Source of the DNA: Larus michahellis
Lineage: Eukaryota > Chordata > Aves > Charadriiformes > Laridae
Assembly: GCF_964199755.1 (NCBI RefSeq)
Contig: NC_133896.1
Coordinates: 88,458,215-88,522,214, forward strand
DNA: 64,000 bases
Direction: 5' to 3'
The translations under genes and the position numbers were made by a program. Positions 31,801-42,941 of the stretch are shown piece after piece. The notes below the pieces were generated by a model, which worked only from the letters and a program-made list of their open reading frames with translations, was not told the DNA's origin and did not search any database. Within the stretch, counting starts at the first letter, position 1, and each line of letters opens with the position of its first letter.

Positions 31801-34530
31801 CACTCGCTGGCACTGCAGTCACAGGTGAAGGGAGACAGGGAACGGTGGCATCGGGTAATTATAGACCTTCAGCACTGGTGGCAAAACAAGTGAAAAGGAG
31901 TTTTCAATAAGTAATGAACACAGAGTTGCACTGTGTGGGCAATTTTAAGAATGTGACTGCCAGCTGCGAAGGGTGAAGGAAACCTCTCTTTGTCCTGTGG
32001 ATGTGTGACCCTACACCTCACAGTGAAGCCCCCATTTTCAAGCCACAGAGCCCCGTAAGTGCTCTCAGCACCAAGGTGCTCCCTGCCTGGCTTTCAGTTT
32101 ACTTAGAGCTTATTCAGAGCTGAGAAACTGTTTTCATCTTTCACCGCCATTGCACGGCACTCCCATCACCTTGATGAACTTGCTTTGCAGGGATCTCATC
32201 TGGGTTTTGCAGGATACCTCCCCGGCATGGGCGCAGCTCTCTTCTGTGCCTTTATATTGGAGAGGGAGAAGCTGCTTTGGCCCCAAGGTGCATGTCTTGA
32301 AGGTATCTCTCACAGGTCGTAAATCCTTCCTTCTGGGCTAGGAGTTACTGTACTCTGGCTCCTCCGTCTCCTTCCAACCTCCTTCTCCGGGACTGCACTC
32401 TGGGGTGGTGGGACAGACAGCAAAAGGGATGGAGAGGTCTCACTTGCGACTGCTAAGGCTTTTGGAGTTCTCTAGTCTTCGTCGACTGAACTTGCTGTCC
32501 TCCGATGGGTGCGGATGCTCTCAGGAGCATGTTCCTGACAATGTGTCCTGCCTCGCCTGGGGACAGCATAAATATATTCTCTGTGAAACTGAGGTCAATT
32601 CTCCTCCTCACCACTCATTCCTTTTTCTCCCTTGGAGACTTGACATTTTTTGTGTTAGTTATTTGTCTTGGTTTTAATTTTCTGAGGCAAAGGAACGAAG
32701 CCATTCAGCCTCATGCTAAATAGCATGTTGTCCTCACCCCGACCTTCAGTGGTCAGAGGACAGGGCACCATTCTTTGAGCTTACCAGCCAGGTCTGCCAA
32801 CTTAGGGGGAAAGGGGGACCCACTTGTTAGGCTGTTTGCCCAGCCCTTGTGGGCTCTGGCATTCCTTTTCTATTTGATTGCTTTTTCCGATCTCTGAGTT
32901 ACAGCACCTGACTTGTAGGCAGCAGGTTTGCAGAGTCATGTCCTTGTACGAAGTTAGACATGCTAGCTACATGTGTGGGTATAGATATGTACAGGCAGGC
33001 ATGTATGTGTATGTATATACATGCTTTTGTACGTATGTGTAAGTGGTGGTGTTTTTCATGGGGTCCGTGTAAGAGATGGGGACTAGGATCAGCTCACATG
33101 CTACCACTCAAGGCAAGGAAGATGACATACTGAGATCAGGGTTGCTTTTGAAATCCCACACTTTCTACCAAAACTTCTCTGTCTTAAACCAGTGGCATTA
33201 ACCCTTTTCACTGTAAATGGGGGTTTATACCCACCCACCTCCGCAGGGGTCCTTAAGTTAAAGATTTGCCTGAGGCAGGAGTGGAGGTTTTTTTTCTGCA
33301 ACCTTTGCATTTTATCTGGAATAGAAAAGTGGGGAATGAGAGAAATGTAACACTGATGGGACTCTTGTAGAAGATTGGAAATGTTGCTTCTAGTTCAGAA
33401 TAGGAACCGAAACCTGGGTTTTTCACACCTGGTGTGGTACTCCATTGGCACTTCCAAATACTGAGTAGTTGTAATTAGAAAAGGAGGGTGATAGTGCTGC
33501 TCAGCCCTTACATTGTGGCCATGCTTTTGAGTAACAGCTACAGCTGTCACTCTGTTTTCTGTGGAGCCTGTGTGGGTGAGAGAAGGTCAAGCCAATACCA
33601 TGATAGCAGGGGCTGTGTCAGCATCACAGCCAGGCAAGGGCAGCGGGAGCTTAGAGGCTATCCAAAGCCACTGGAGCCCATATGAGTTTGGAAAATACCA
33701 TCACAGGTCTTTTTGCATCTTTCTTAGCAGAGATTCATAAACATTTAAATGCTTGACAGACTTCAAAATCAGATGCACAATTAAATTAAAACAACCAGGA
33801 TGACAGTTTCTAACAGAAGAACATAAATACAATGACCGCAACACAAACAATACAGCAAAACAGCCAAAAAGTTAACAAACATTTATGCAGCAATACATTG
33901 TAGACTGTCACTTCAATGGTTTTGACTTCAGTCAAAGCTTGGGTAATAAAGAGGATCTCAGTGCATTCAATGGTACGGGCAGGAAGAAAGGCTGTGAGAT
34001 TTGCATTGGCCCAGTGTGGAGGATGGTAAGTGGAAGATCTCTTGTAATTTAATGCCTTGCCTTCAGAAGCTTCTTAGGACTTCTTGGTTATGAGATTATA
34101 AACCACTGACAGAAATTATCTCTGTCAAATTTCCTTTAGGATTTAAGTACACCAACAAGAATGTACTTTCTGTCACCAAGATAAAGGTTTCTTTTGACAT
34201 TTTTTTTCTGAAACAAGCCATTCAGATGACAGAGAAATAGCACTTCGGTGGGTTTTTTTCAAAGATTCACTCCACCATTAGTAACTTTTAGACAGAAGGC
34301 AAAGGTGCTGGATGCAGTGATCCTGTGCATAGCATGGCTGGGTTTGTCAAAGGGCTGACATGCGTAGAACGACTTTTGTAGCACTCAATTCATGAGAAGC
34401 TCTCCGTGGTCACGAGGCAAGATCGGTGCCACTCTCTATGGCCTAGGTAATGTACTGAGGCATCAGCCAATGTGTCTTTGGTAGGATCCCCGTCAGATGA
34501 GGACAGCCACCTTGATTGCATTCAGCTGTC
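31801..34530. other. Unique DNA, no gene seen
   Basis: It holds short frames only. A purine/pyrimidine-alternating patch with an 8-bp stem (GCATGTAT at 32,999-33,006 against ATACATGC at 33,017-33,024) lies in a TG/TA-rich run (about 32,960-33,045). Another exact octamer lies at 33,999-34,006. No transposon ends are seen. Confidence 0.45.
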
Positions 34531-34616
34531 CCTAATGCTTCAGGCAAAATCAGGCTGATAACTCAGACCAGGTTAAGCTGCTTTGGGTGATTCAGGTTTG
34601 CCTGAAGCAAATTAGG
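34531..34616. repeat. Long stem-loop: 18-bp arms with a 2-nt bulge
   Basis: CCTAATGCTTCAGGCAAA (34,531-34,548) is fully complementary to 34,597-34,616, except for two extra adenines in the right arm (TTTGCCTGAAGC, AA, ATTAGG). The uninterrupted inner part is 12 bp and the loop is 48 bases. Flanking bases show only weak further pairing. It could be a decayed palindromic transposon or an RNA hairpin. No neighbouring gene suggests a role. Confidence 0.75.
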
Positions 34617-37005
34617 AAGCACTTATAAAGCTTACTCTGTTAGCAAGTGAGGGAGTGTACTAATTTCTGTCTGAGGTTATGGTGTGTGGGATCTACTGTG
34701 TTAGCTGCACCCAGGGGAAAACCTCTGTCCCTAGCCTTCAAGCAACTCAACAGCAAGGTAATTCCTATCACAAAGTTTCCTGCAGACTTTGTGTTGTTGA
34801 TATAGGTGCGCTAGTGTGAGTCTTCCTTATAACTATTGGTTATTCTCATACAGGAAAGAAAAAGAATAACAAGTGTGTTTTTGGAAATTGCCTTAGTGCT
34901 GTTCTAACTGTATTTGTCCTAAATAGCGAGTATGCCAATGTGACAATGCCTTTTGAAAAGAATTATACCTTTGTGTAGATATCCATACACAAAACCTGCA
35001 TGTTGAACTGCTCTGGGTGGTTTAGGAGTGTGTGATGGATCTTACTCCTTACTAAGTTGCATCAATATGGTACTGTTGAGCCAGAGTAGGGAATTGGCTT
35101 TCAATGCAGAGAGTTCATCAAATCTGATTGTAAACTCTCTCTATTCCTTTGTACGTGTTTGAATCTTCTTTCTTACTTGTGCCAAAGACCATTGCTTCTT
35201 TATCCATTGAGGTACCTGGAGAATGAAGGTGCTGACCAGAATAAGCATTAGCCCTCAATTGCTGTTGCCTATAAACAGTGGTGTTGACAACCTGGAAAGG
35301 CTGCCAGGATAATGTCCCAGATTCTCTAACATAGGATTCCTCTTAATATTATATTAGCTGTTTTTTAAAGGATTAATAGATGAAAAGCAGATGCTGTAAG
35401 CACACAGTTGACTTGATACACCTATCTTAAAATGGTAACCATAAAGCTGTGCAATCCATTTACCTACTGTATGCTGACAAACTGACCATATCCACAAGAC
35501 AATTAGTAGCTCCCTGTAAATGCAAATGTGAAGTGTTTCTGGTTTTGTTTGACTTTTAATTGCGTGTGTGAAACTGTCAGGATTAATAGACACCCAAAAA
35601 CCTTGATGGTTCTGCTAGCTGCCTGCATGTTTACAGCCTACAAGCTGCTCTAGAGGTCTGAGAATATCATCCTTTGTACCTTTAGTTTCAGTTAGGGCAC
35701 AATAATTCTGTTCCCATTTCTTTTCCTGGCTCTGCGTAGAATTAGGACATGCAAAGTAGCAGAGCACGAAACTCATGTACAAAAATTACCTTAAACTTGT
35801 TTGGTGTTAAACACCACCACCAAAACTTCTGCTGGGTTTGAGTGGTGCTGTCTGTTGAGGTGGGAATTCTATTTTCAATAGAGCTCACCCAGACAGAGAC
35901 ATGCTGTTTTGTCAACCTTTGCTAGTTTGGATTCAGCCAGCCTTGCCTGAATTAGATTTCAGTCTACCCTGCAGAGGTGGACGTGAAGGGCTTGATGCTG
36001 TTTTTGCATCACCTCCCTCCATAGTGTTTGGAACTGCTACAGGCCACAGGAATCCCTGAAATGAGTCAGAATGAGCTCAAATAAAAAATATTTGGTCTGT
36101 GCAGCAGTGCACTGAACCTCACGAGAAGCTCCTCCACCAGGTGCGATCGTCAGGTTGGGTTTGCAAAGGGGTGCCCTTTATGCAGCCTTATCTGCTCACC
36201 TGGGCTCTAGCCACATTCCCTGTGTCTTCCAACATCCAGGGTAACAACTGACTGGGAAAAGTAGTGTCTCATTCATTCAGCTGAACCTCTCAGCCCTGGC
36301 AACACCAAACAGGATCTTGCCTTTGTGTCTCAGTTCCCTGTTTGTAAAACTGGGATAATAACATTGTCTCACATCACTGATGTGTGCAGTGGATGAACAT
36401 GGTAAAATTGCGGTACCCTCAGTTGATACAGCAATGAGAACTCTACAGCCATCTGAGAGAGACAAATGAGTATTTTTTTTTTCCAAAGGTGACACTTAAC
36501 CTGTAGCTGCAGGTGTACTTTTAATTATGATATAAAATGAACGTGATTCCTGCACACCACTAGCTTAGCTTTGCTTTAAAATTTAACATGTTGTGGCTGA
36601 GTCATTCAAAATAAGAAAATGTCCTTTTTCCACTCTTCTGTTTCTCACTTATTCTTTCTTTGACTGAAAATTTGTAGAAAACAATAATTCTTTACGCTAA
36701 CAACTTTCTTAGCCTTGCCAGTTTAACCAAATCCCCTTGGCTGCTAATGGTGATGTGATTATCACACAAGCACACATGTTACTGACTGCATTGGCTTTTT
36801 TTAAAGGCTGCTTGAAACCTCCATTTTTCAATGCTTTACAAATATTTGTGATAAAGATGTTTCTCAGAGTGAAGGATTTGAGTGCTTTGGAAAAAATGCG
36901 CTGTCTGGTACGCTGTCGGTTCCCTACATACTAAGGTGCAGCAGTACACGTATTTCTTTCACTGAAACAGCTTCTTGTGGCTGTAAGGTGGCAGTGGCCT
37001 GGAAA

Positions 37006-37016
37006 GGGGGGGGGGG
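37006..37016 (+). repeat. G11 homopolymer
   Basis: An uninterrupted run of G follows GGAAA and is itself followed closely by an A-rich run. It is the first of three G-rich tracts within about 520 bases, all on the plus strand. Confidence 0.85.
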
Positions 37017-37130
37017 CATAAAATTAAAAAAAAAAATATAAAAATATCTCTGGGACATTAAATCATAATAGAGCCAGGGCAGGAACTGCAGACAGCAGTC
37101 AGCTCTTTCTGATTCATTCCATCAGAAACT

Positions 37131-37160
37131 TCTCTCTCTATATATATATATCTATCTGTA
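37131..37160 (+). repeat. TC/TA/TCTA microsatellite
   Basis: A TCTCTCTC run merges into TATATATATATA and then TCTATC, a compound simple repeat of about 30 bases. Confidence 0.85.
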
Positions 37161-37383
37161 ACGTTGTACGTTTTTTGCTTTGTCTCTTTTCATGAGCTCA
37201 TCAAAGCCAATTACACAGCCCTGCTGTAAGTGAAAGCTGTGAAGCTGAGCTGAGCAAATCAGGCCATCCCTGTGGATGTATAAATGAGTCAAATGACCTC
37301 CAAAAGCATGAATCTTAAAATACGGCTGTATAAACTAACAGATCTCAATGGTGATTAGTCCAAGCAACGCTTGGAACATCAGA

Positions 37384-37407
37384 AAGGGAAGGGGGGTGGA
37401 GGGGAAG
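37384..37407 (+). repeat. G-rich tract with G-quadruplex potential
   Basis: The tract reads GGGAAGGGGGGTGGAGGGG, with G-runs separated by one to three bases, and fits a quadruplex-type pattern on the plus strand. Confidence 0.65.
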
Positions 37408-37497
37408 CAGCAGCAACCTCTTTAATTCAAGTTTTGTTTTGCTCTTCCAAAACACAGCACTGACACATACAAGGGCAAATGTGCACAGCATTGAAAT

Positions 37498-37517
37498 GGG
37501 GGGGGCGGGGGGGGGGA
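37498..37517 (+). repeat. Interrupted G-run with G-quadruplex potential
   Basis: Two G-runs of eight and ten or more bases are separated by a single C, which fits a quadruplex-forming pattern. It is about 90 bases from the preceding G-rich tract. Confidence 0.8.
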
Positions 37518-40500
37518 GGCATGTTAGCAGCTACTGCTGAGGTACTACAGCTGGCAGTAAAAGTCATTTCTACTGGCAAATCAAATGGTTTGTTGAAGTC
37601 AAAGCTAGAAGGTGAAGTCCTCTTCCTAACGGAGCAAATGGGAGCCCTGTCCTTGATGTTAAAGGCTTAAATGCTGTGTTTGACCTGTGAAGTAGGGTAG
37701 CAATTACTTAATGAAAACCAGGAGTAGGGAAGATTACCAGAATATGTGTTAACTTCCATTTCCTTGTTGAATCGTGGCCGGGCACAGGGAGCTGCTCAAG
37801 CACACTGCAGGGTGAGGAAAATGTGATCTGTTAGCCTATATGGGCCTGGGATAGCAGGAGATGGTCTACGGCTGGTGGGGGGCACCGTGGTTTGCAATAA
37901 CCAATAGCTGTTACAGTGTGATATGTTCCTGTGACAAATGAAACTAGCAATTTTGGTCCAGTTTAGGGCAAGGAATATTGCGACAAGAATGGTGCAAATG
38001 ATGACAATTAGGACTCAGTCATCTGAAATTGGGGCCTGCTAAGAAGATCATAGTGTTGAAGAGTTTACTTTTCAACTATCAAAGTAGAACAGGTGGCTTA
38101 AACAAATGTTGGCTGAAGGGGGAAAAAGGTTTTCTAGTGCATGGAAAGTCACAACTGACACAATGTAGGTGAGGAGGGGTCCCCACTTTAGCCTTGCCTA
38201 GGGTGCCCAGCCTGCCACCTCTGCTGGACTCTTCTGGATGCCATCAGCCAGTCCCACTTCTCACCCTGGGGCGGGATCCCCAAGCAGTCCCACTCCCAGA
38301 GTGGCAAATAGCTGATGGACTAAAACTTGGGTGATCTTTTTCTGTGCGTGGAGAGGTGGCCCTTCTAGCTGTTGTATGAGAGGTATTGGCTGAATTGGCA
38401 CATGTTGTGATTGTGTATGTATTTCTGTATCTGCAGCTCCAGCTGCCAAGGCCAATTGTTTTTTAGATTAGATTGAATGATAGGGAATCTTCTTCTAGAA
38501 CTGAAGAAGGACCTACTAGTGCAAGAAAAATGCAATGTTCCCATTGCATATTTTTCTCTCTTCATTATACTTTGAATTTTCCCAAGCTTCCTGATACAGA
38601 TTTGAAGTAACAGTAAATAGAAGCAAATTCAACTGTTTTGTCACTGATTTTTTTTTTATTTATTTTGCATAGCACATGTTTGAAGGCTCAGGATGGGGTG
38701 GTCTTTTGGTGGCCTGGAAAGCGCAGGGGAAGGAGGGTAGGACAATTTTTTTATTTTTTTTGCTAAATTTAATCACTAAATTTTGCAAAGCTTACTAGGA
38801 AAATGCAAAACAATATTGATTGGAAAGTCTCATGAGTCAAGTGACAAGAATGAGCTCCCAAATGGAGAAGTGTCCCAATATATGAATGTTGCTCTGACTC
38901 TCTCTCTCAATGCTATTTGAGAAGCTTTTCAGACTCTCCCAGACTCTTCTTTTCAGGCCCCTTCCAACTCTTGCTTGGTCCCTGTGAGCTGGTAGCAGGA
39001 CTACTCTAACATCTAATTCCAAATTTCCCTTTTTACATTTGTATGCTGTATGTTTGCTTTTCTGACAAAAAAAAATTCCTCTAAACCAGGCTGAAAATTT
39101 CTGGATGCTGAGATGTGGAAGCAATTTTTTGTTAGCTTTTATTAGTTTAATAAAAACACTTTTTCCCCAGGAAAATAAAGTATTTTTTTTATGAAGGCTG
39201 CTAAAGAATTAGAACACCTTTCCTCGGTTCTTATGAGACCCTGCTTTCTGAGTAAGTCCTGCGAGGAGAACTATCACTTCTCATTAACACCAGAGCATAA
39301 GCACTTTCCATTTCCTGTGTTCCCTGATTTCACTGTACATCCTTACTTGAATTCAGCCTTGTGAAACAGAAGAGGTCAGGTAGGGTTTGAGACCAGGAAG
39401 GAGTTCAAGATGTTTACCTGCCTGCTGAAAAAGTGGCAGAAGGGAAACATCTAAATATTTAAGGCAGAAATCTTTTCATGAAGCCTGGGAATAATGAAGT
39501 TGAAGACTTGAGTGGCAAGAATGTTCTTCGTAGCTGTTTGTACACCTGTACAAAGGGTTGGGCAGTTTAGTTTGCATGACTGCTGTAATAGATATATTTT
39601 CAAGGACGTGCTAGAAACGTGGCCAGTTAGCAAAGTAAAATCAACTTTAATTATTTTAACCCTGGTCATGGTGAAGGTGCCTTCCTTCTCACTACTATTA
39701 AGTGTGTAAGTCTTATAGACAGGGACTAACCTGTGCTCACCAGATGTCACAAGAAAGGTGCTCTGCATGTAGCTGTTTTGTGGTGCTATTTTCTACTGAG
39801 TTAAATATTTGCAGCTCTCCTCTCTTAAAAATCACACCCTGGTTATACTGGGTACCTTAGCAGCAATGAGATCTATCAGGAACTGTAGCCATGTACCTTG
39901 CCGGACTGCTGCATTGTTCTTCTTGGGAGTGGGCTGCTGGAGCCCCCTCGTGAGCCACAGGTGTGGCCTTCCTGGGTTATTAGATGAGGAACCTGCTAAT
40001 AGCCTATATCGGGTGAAATTTGGGGGTGGCTTGTGAGCTATTTGCAGTTGAGCCTATGGCAATGTGAGAACTTGTTCTTTAAGTTCCAGGTTTCTCTTTG
40101 AATGCTGGGATCCGGAAAGTTGAATGATAACCATGGTTACTACTCTTAGCTCATGCACTTGTGCATCAGCAACTGTTGCCAGCTCTTGTAACAATGTTAG
40201 ATTGTATCATTAATTTTTTTTAAAAAAAAAGACAAATATGAATGCAAAGTCAGAGTCCAATCTTGATCCTGGGTGACCCTGCATCTGAATGATTGTGGAG
40301 CTCTTCTTTGCGCTAGCAAAATAGCTTCTGTGTAGTAAGGACTCAGCAAGCATCTACCTCTTGCTTTGTTCCCACTCTTGGTATAAATTAGATGACTCCG
40401 CTCTGATTGCTCATCCAGGTGATTGGATCAGAGGTGGTAGTTGATAAACTGTGAGACATCAGTGGAATTAAGTTAAACTGCCGGAGACAAAGGAGCTCTG

Positions 40501-42726
40501 AACCCCCTCCCTGGCTGGCAGATCAGAGAAGGATTTAACAGCTTGAGCAGAAATCGCTCCATTGAAAGAGAGGCAGTGCAGTTACATTGATGCTCAAAGT
40601 AGAAAGCTAAAGGTGTCTCTTCTTAAACATCCAGTGGGCCTTAATGACTCCCCTTTTCACACCCTGGAGCATTCCATTTGCCAGAGGAAAAAAAGCCAGT
40701 TAGATAAAGCGTTTTTGTATGTGAATCCTCATCCTATAACACTCCTGTCATTTCAGGATGTTATTCAAAACAGGCTGATTATGATTGCTTCTCAGAGCCC
40801 ACGGAGGTGACTTATTAAGCCATCTCTACTTGCTTCTTGCTACTGGCATGCAAGACACCTGGGCTGCATTCATGAGCTATTTCTGTATTTCTCTTGGAGC
40901 TCCCTTTAGTGAGTCAAGATAGTCACGCTCTTAATCCACAGAGTTGTGCTATGTGTTGCCGTTACATGAGTTGGAGGTGACTGCTGAGAAACTCTGGAGC
41001 TAAATCTGCTACATGATATTTTTAAAATATTACTTTTTGGCAGTTCTTATAATTTAAAAGGATCAGAGTAGAGCTATGCAGAGGTCAAAGGGGCAGCAAT
41101 ACTATGGGTAGCCATGCATATGCTAGCTTTAAACCAGCTAGCTCAGTTGTCAGAAGTGATAAAGAATGCAGGAACGGTCCTCAGAAGAGGATGTAAAAGC
41201 CCAATTGGACCTTAAGTACATGCTCATGCTGTCAGCTTGTGTTGGAGATCATGACTGTGTCCTGAGTGACCACGCAGTAAAGTTAGCCAAGCACCCTGAT
41301 AGCTGTTTAAGCACCTTAAAATACGCCATGCATATGTGCTTAGGAAACAACTCTCACAGTGGCTCTATTTAAATAGTATGATTATACTACAAACTCTTAG
41401 ATCAAGGCCTCTGGGATGATGCCTTCTTACCATGTCAAATGTATGAAAATCTCAGCTCAAGCTCCTTTGCACCCATAGGTTCGGGCAGGGTGGCAGGAGA
41501 TAGCAGGCTGGTTTTTTTGCCAACATCCCGGTCACAACATATGCAGGAGTCTTAACATTAAAAATATTACTTTGAACTTTATTTGGAAGTAAACTTGTAG
41601 CCTGAACTATTGGTAGATATGGGACTTCTAACCTTCATTCCCAAACCCCTTTGACAAGGGGTATGTTGTTAATGTCTGTTTGTTGTGGGGCATTAAAATG
41701 AGAATAACTTGCCTTTACAGTGGTTGTAAGCTCTCTTTCAATTGAGTAGTGTAACGGCACCCTTAGAAAAAATGAGAGTTGCCCTATGACAATGGAAATG
41801 AGAAGAGCTGCTACAGCCCCAATTATCTCAAAATTCTAGATAAGCAGCAAATAATTATTTTTGCTGTACGCAGCTCGAACTGAGATAAAGTGGGAATCCT
41901 GCTTATTTTTGTTCACAAACTTGTATATTACAACACAACAACAAACAAAATCGTAAGAATACTTGAAGTGAAATGATTAGTTTAGATTGTGTGCTTTTTT
42001 AAAAAAAAAGCCTTTTTATTTGTCTCACAAGTTTTAAGCTTTTGGAGCTTATGTTTCCAAGCTTACCAATAACAATGGTACAGGAAGATGTGAATTTAAG
42101 CCAGGAAATGGAAGTTGTGAATCTTTCATAATAGCATGATTCCAGCAGCTGGGGTCCACCAAAGTGCTCAGGTTGTCTCCCAAATAAAACTTTGTACTGC
42201 AGTAAACTTTTATGGGTGATGAAAGCCACAGCATGCTTTGCCTTTAAGGCCGCACTTTTAGGACATGTTTGAAAATGTGATTCACCGTGGGAATAAAATT
42301 CTAAGGCCAACTTTCTTTTTCTTCAACCAAGAAGCCACGTTTTGCCCTCCAAGCCTGTCACGGCCATTTAGTGCATTAGTGGCCATGGCCTTGGATGTGG
42401 CACCCCATTAACAAGCGTCTCTCTGGCTGGGAGGGGCTCAGGGATACTGGTGACTGATCCAGCTTCGGTCCCACATTGCAGGGAGGTAAGTGAGGAAATA
42501 CCGTGGTAGAGAAGGTGTAAGCACAAATTGAGTGAACTGAGGAGCCCTCCTGGAGCTGCTCGGGAGGAAACTGAGTGGGATTTTGAGTTTAATTTGTTAT
42601 CTTGTTGTTAATTTATCTGTTAATAACATGAAATACCTGGAAAGAAGGTGAGTTTATAGACTCTAACCAGTGCACTGATTATCTGAGAAAGCATTGGAAA
42701 AGATAGCAGCTGACAAACCATGTTGT

Positions 42727-42781
42727 AGCATTGATTTTTTTTTTTAAGTTCTCAATTGATTTCTAGTTTAAAATCAATGCT
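42727..42781. repeat. Perfect 12-bp inverted repeat, 31-nt spacer
   Basis: AGCATTGATTTT (42,727-42,738) and AAAATCAATGCT (42,770-42,781) are exact reverse complements. The spacer begins with a T-run. Confidence 0.7.
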
Positions 42782-42914
42782 GTGATATGACCTAAAGACA
42801 GGAAAGAGGCTGGTCATCTAAGAACATATTTCTCCAAGTACCTTCGAAAGATCAGCTTCATCATGTTCCATAGCAATGTCAAAATCACTTAAATAAAGCA
42901 ACAGTACAAAGCTC

Positions 42915-42941
42915 TCCTTTTAAAGCTTTCTTTTAAAAGGA
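42915..42941. repeat. Perfect 10-bp stem, 7-nt loop
   Basis: TCCTTTTAAA (42,915-42,924) pairs with TTTAAAAGGA (42,932-42,941) around GCTTTCT. It lies about 130 bases downstream of the 12-bp inverted repeat. Confidence 0.75.

Larger units (their letters stand above)
34617..42726. other. Unique DNA with G-runs, no gene seen
   Basis: All open frames are short (at most about 105 codons) and unrelated to known domains. An octamer (ATGCAAAT, 35,520-35,527) and the G-rich tracts near 37 kb are noted separately. Several stretches (33.7-35.3 kb, 38.6-39.4 kb) have almost no open frame at all, which argues against hidden long exons. Confidence 0.5.

Noticed and set aside
38961..38990. CCCCTTCCAACTC as a CR1 3' end
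   Set aside because: It lacks the octamer tail and the preceding CR1 3' UTR signature.
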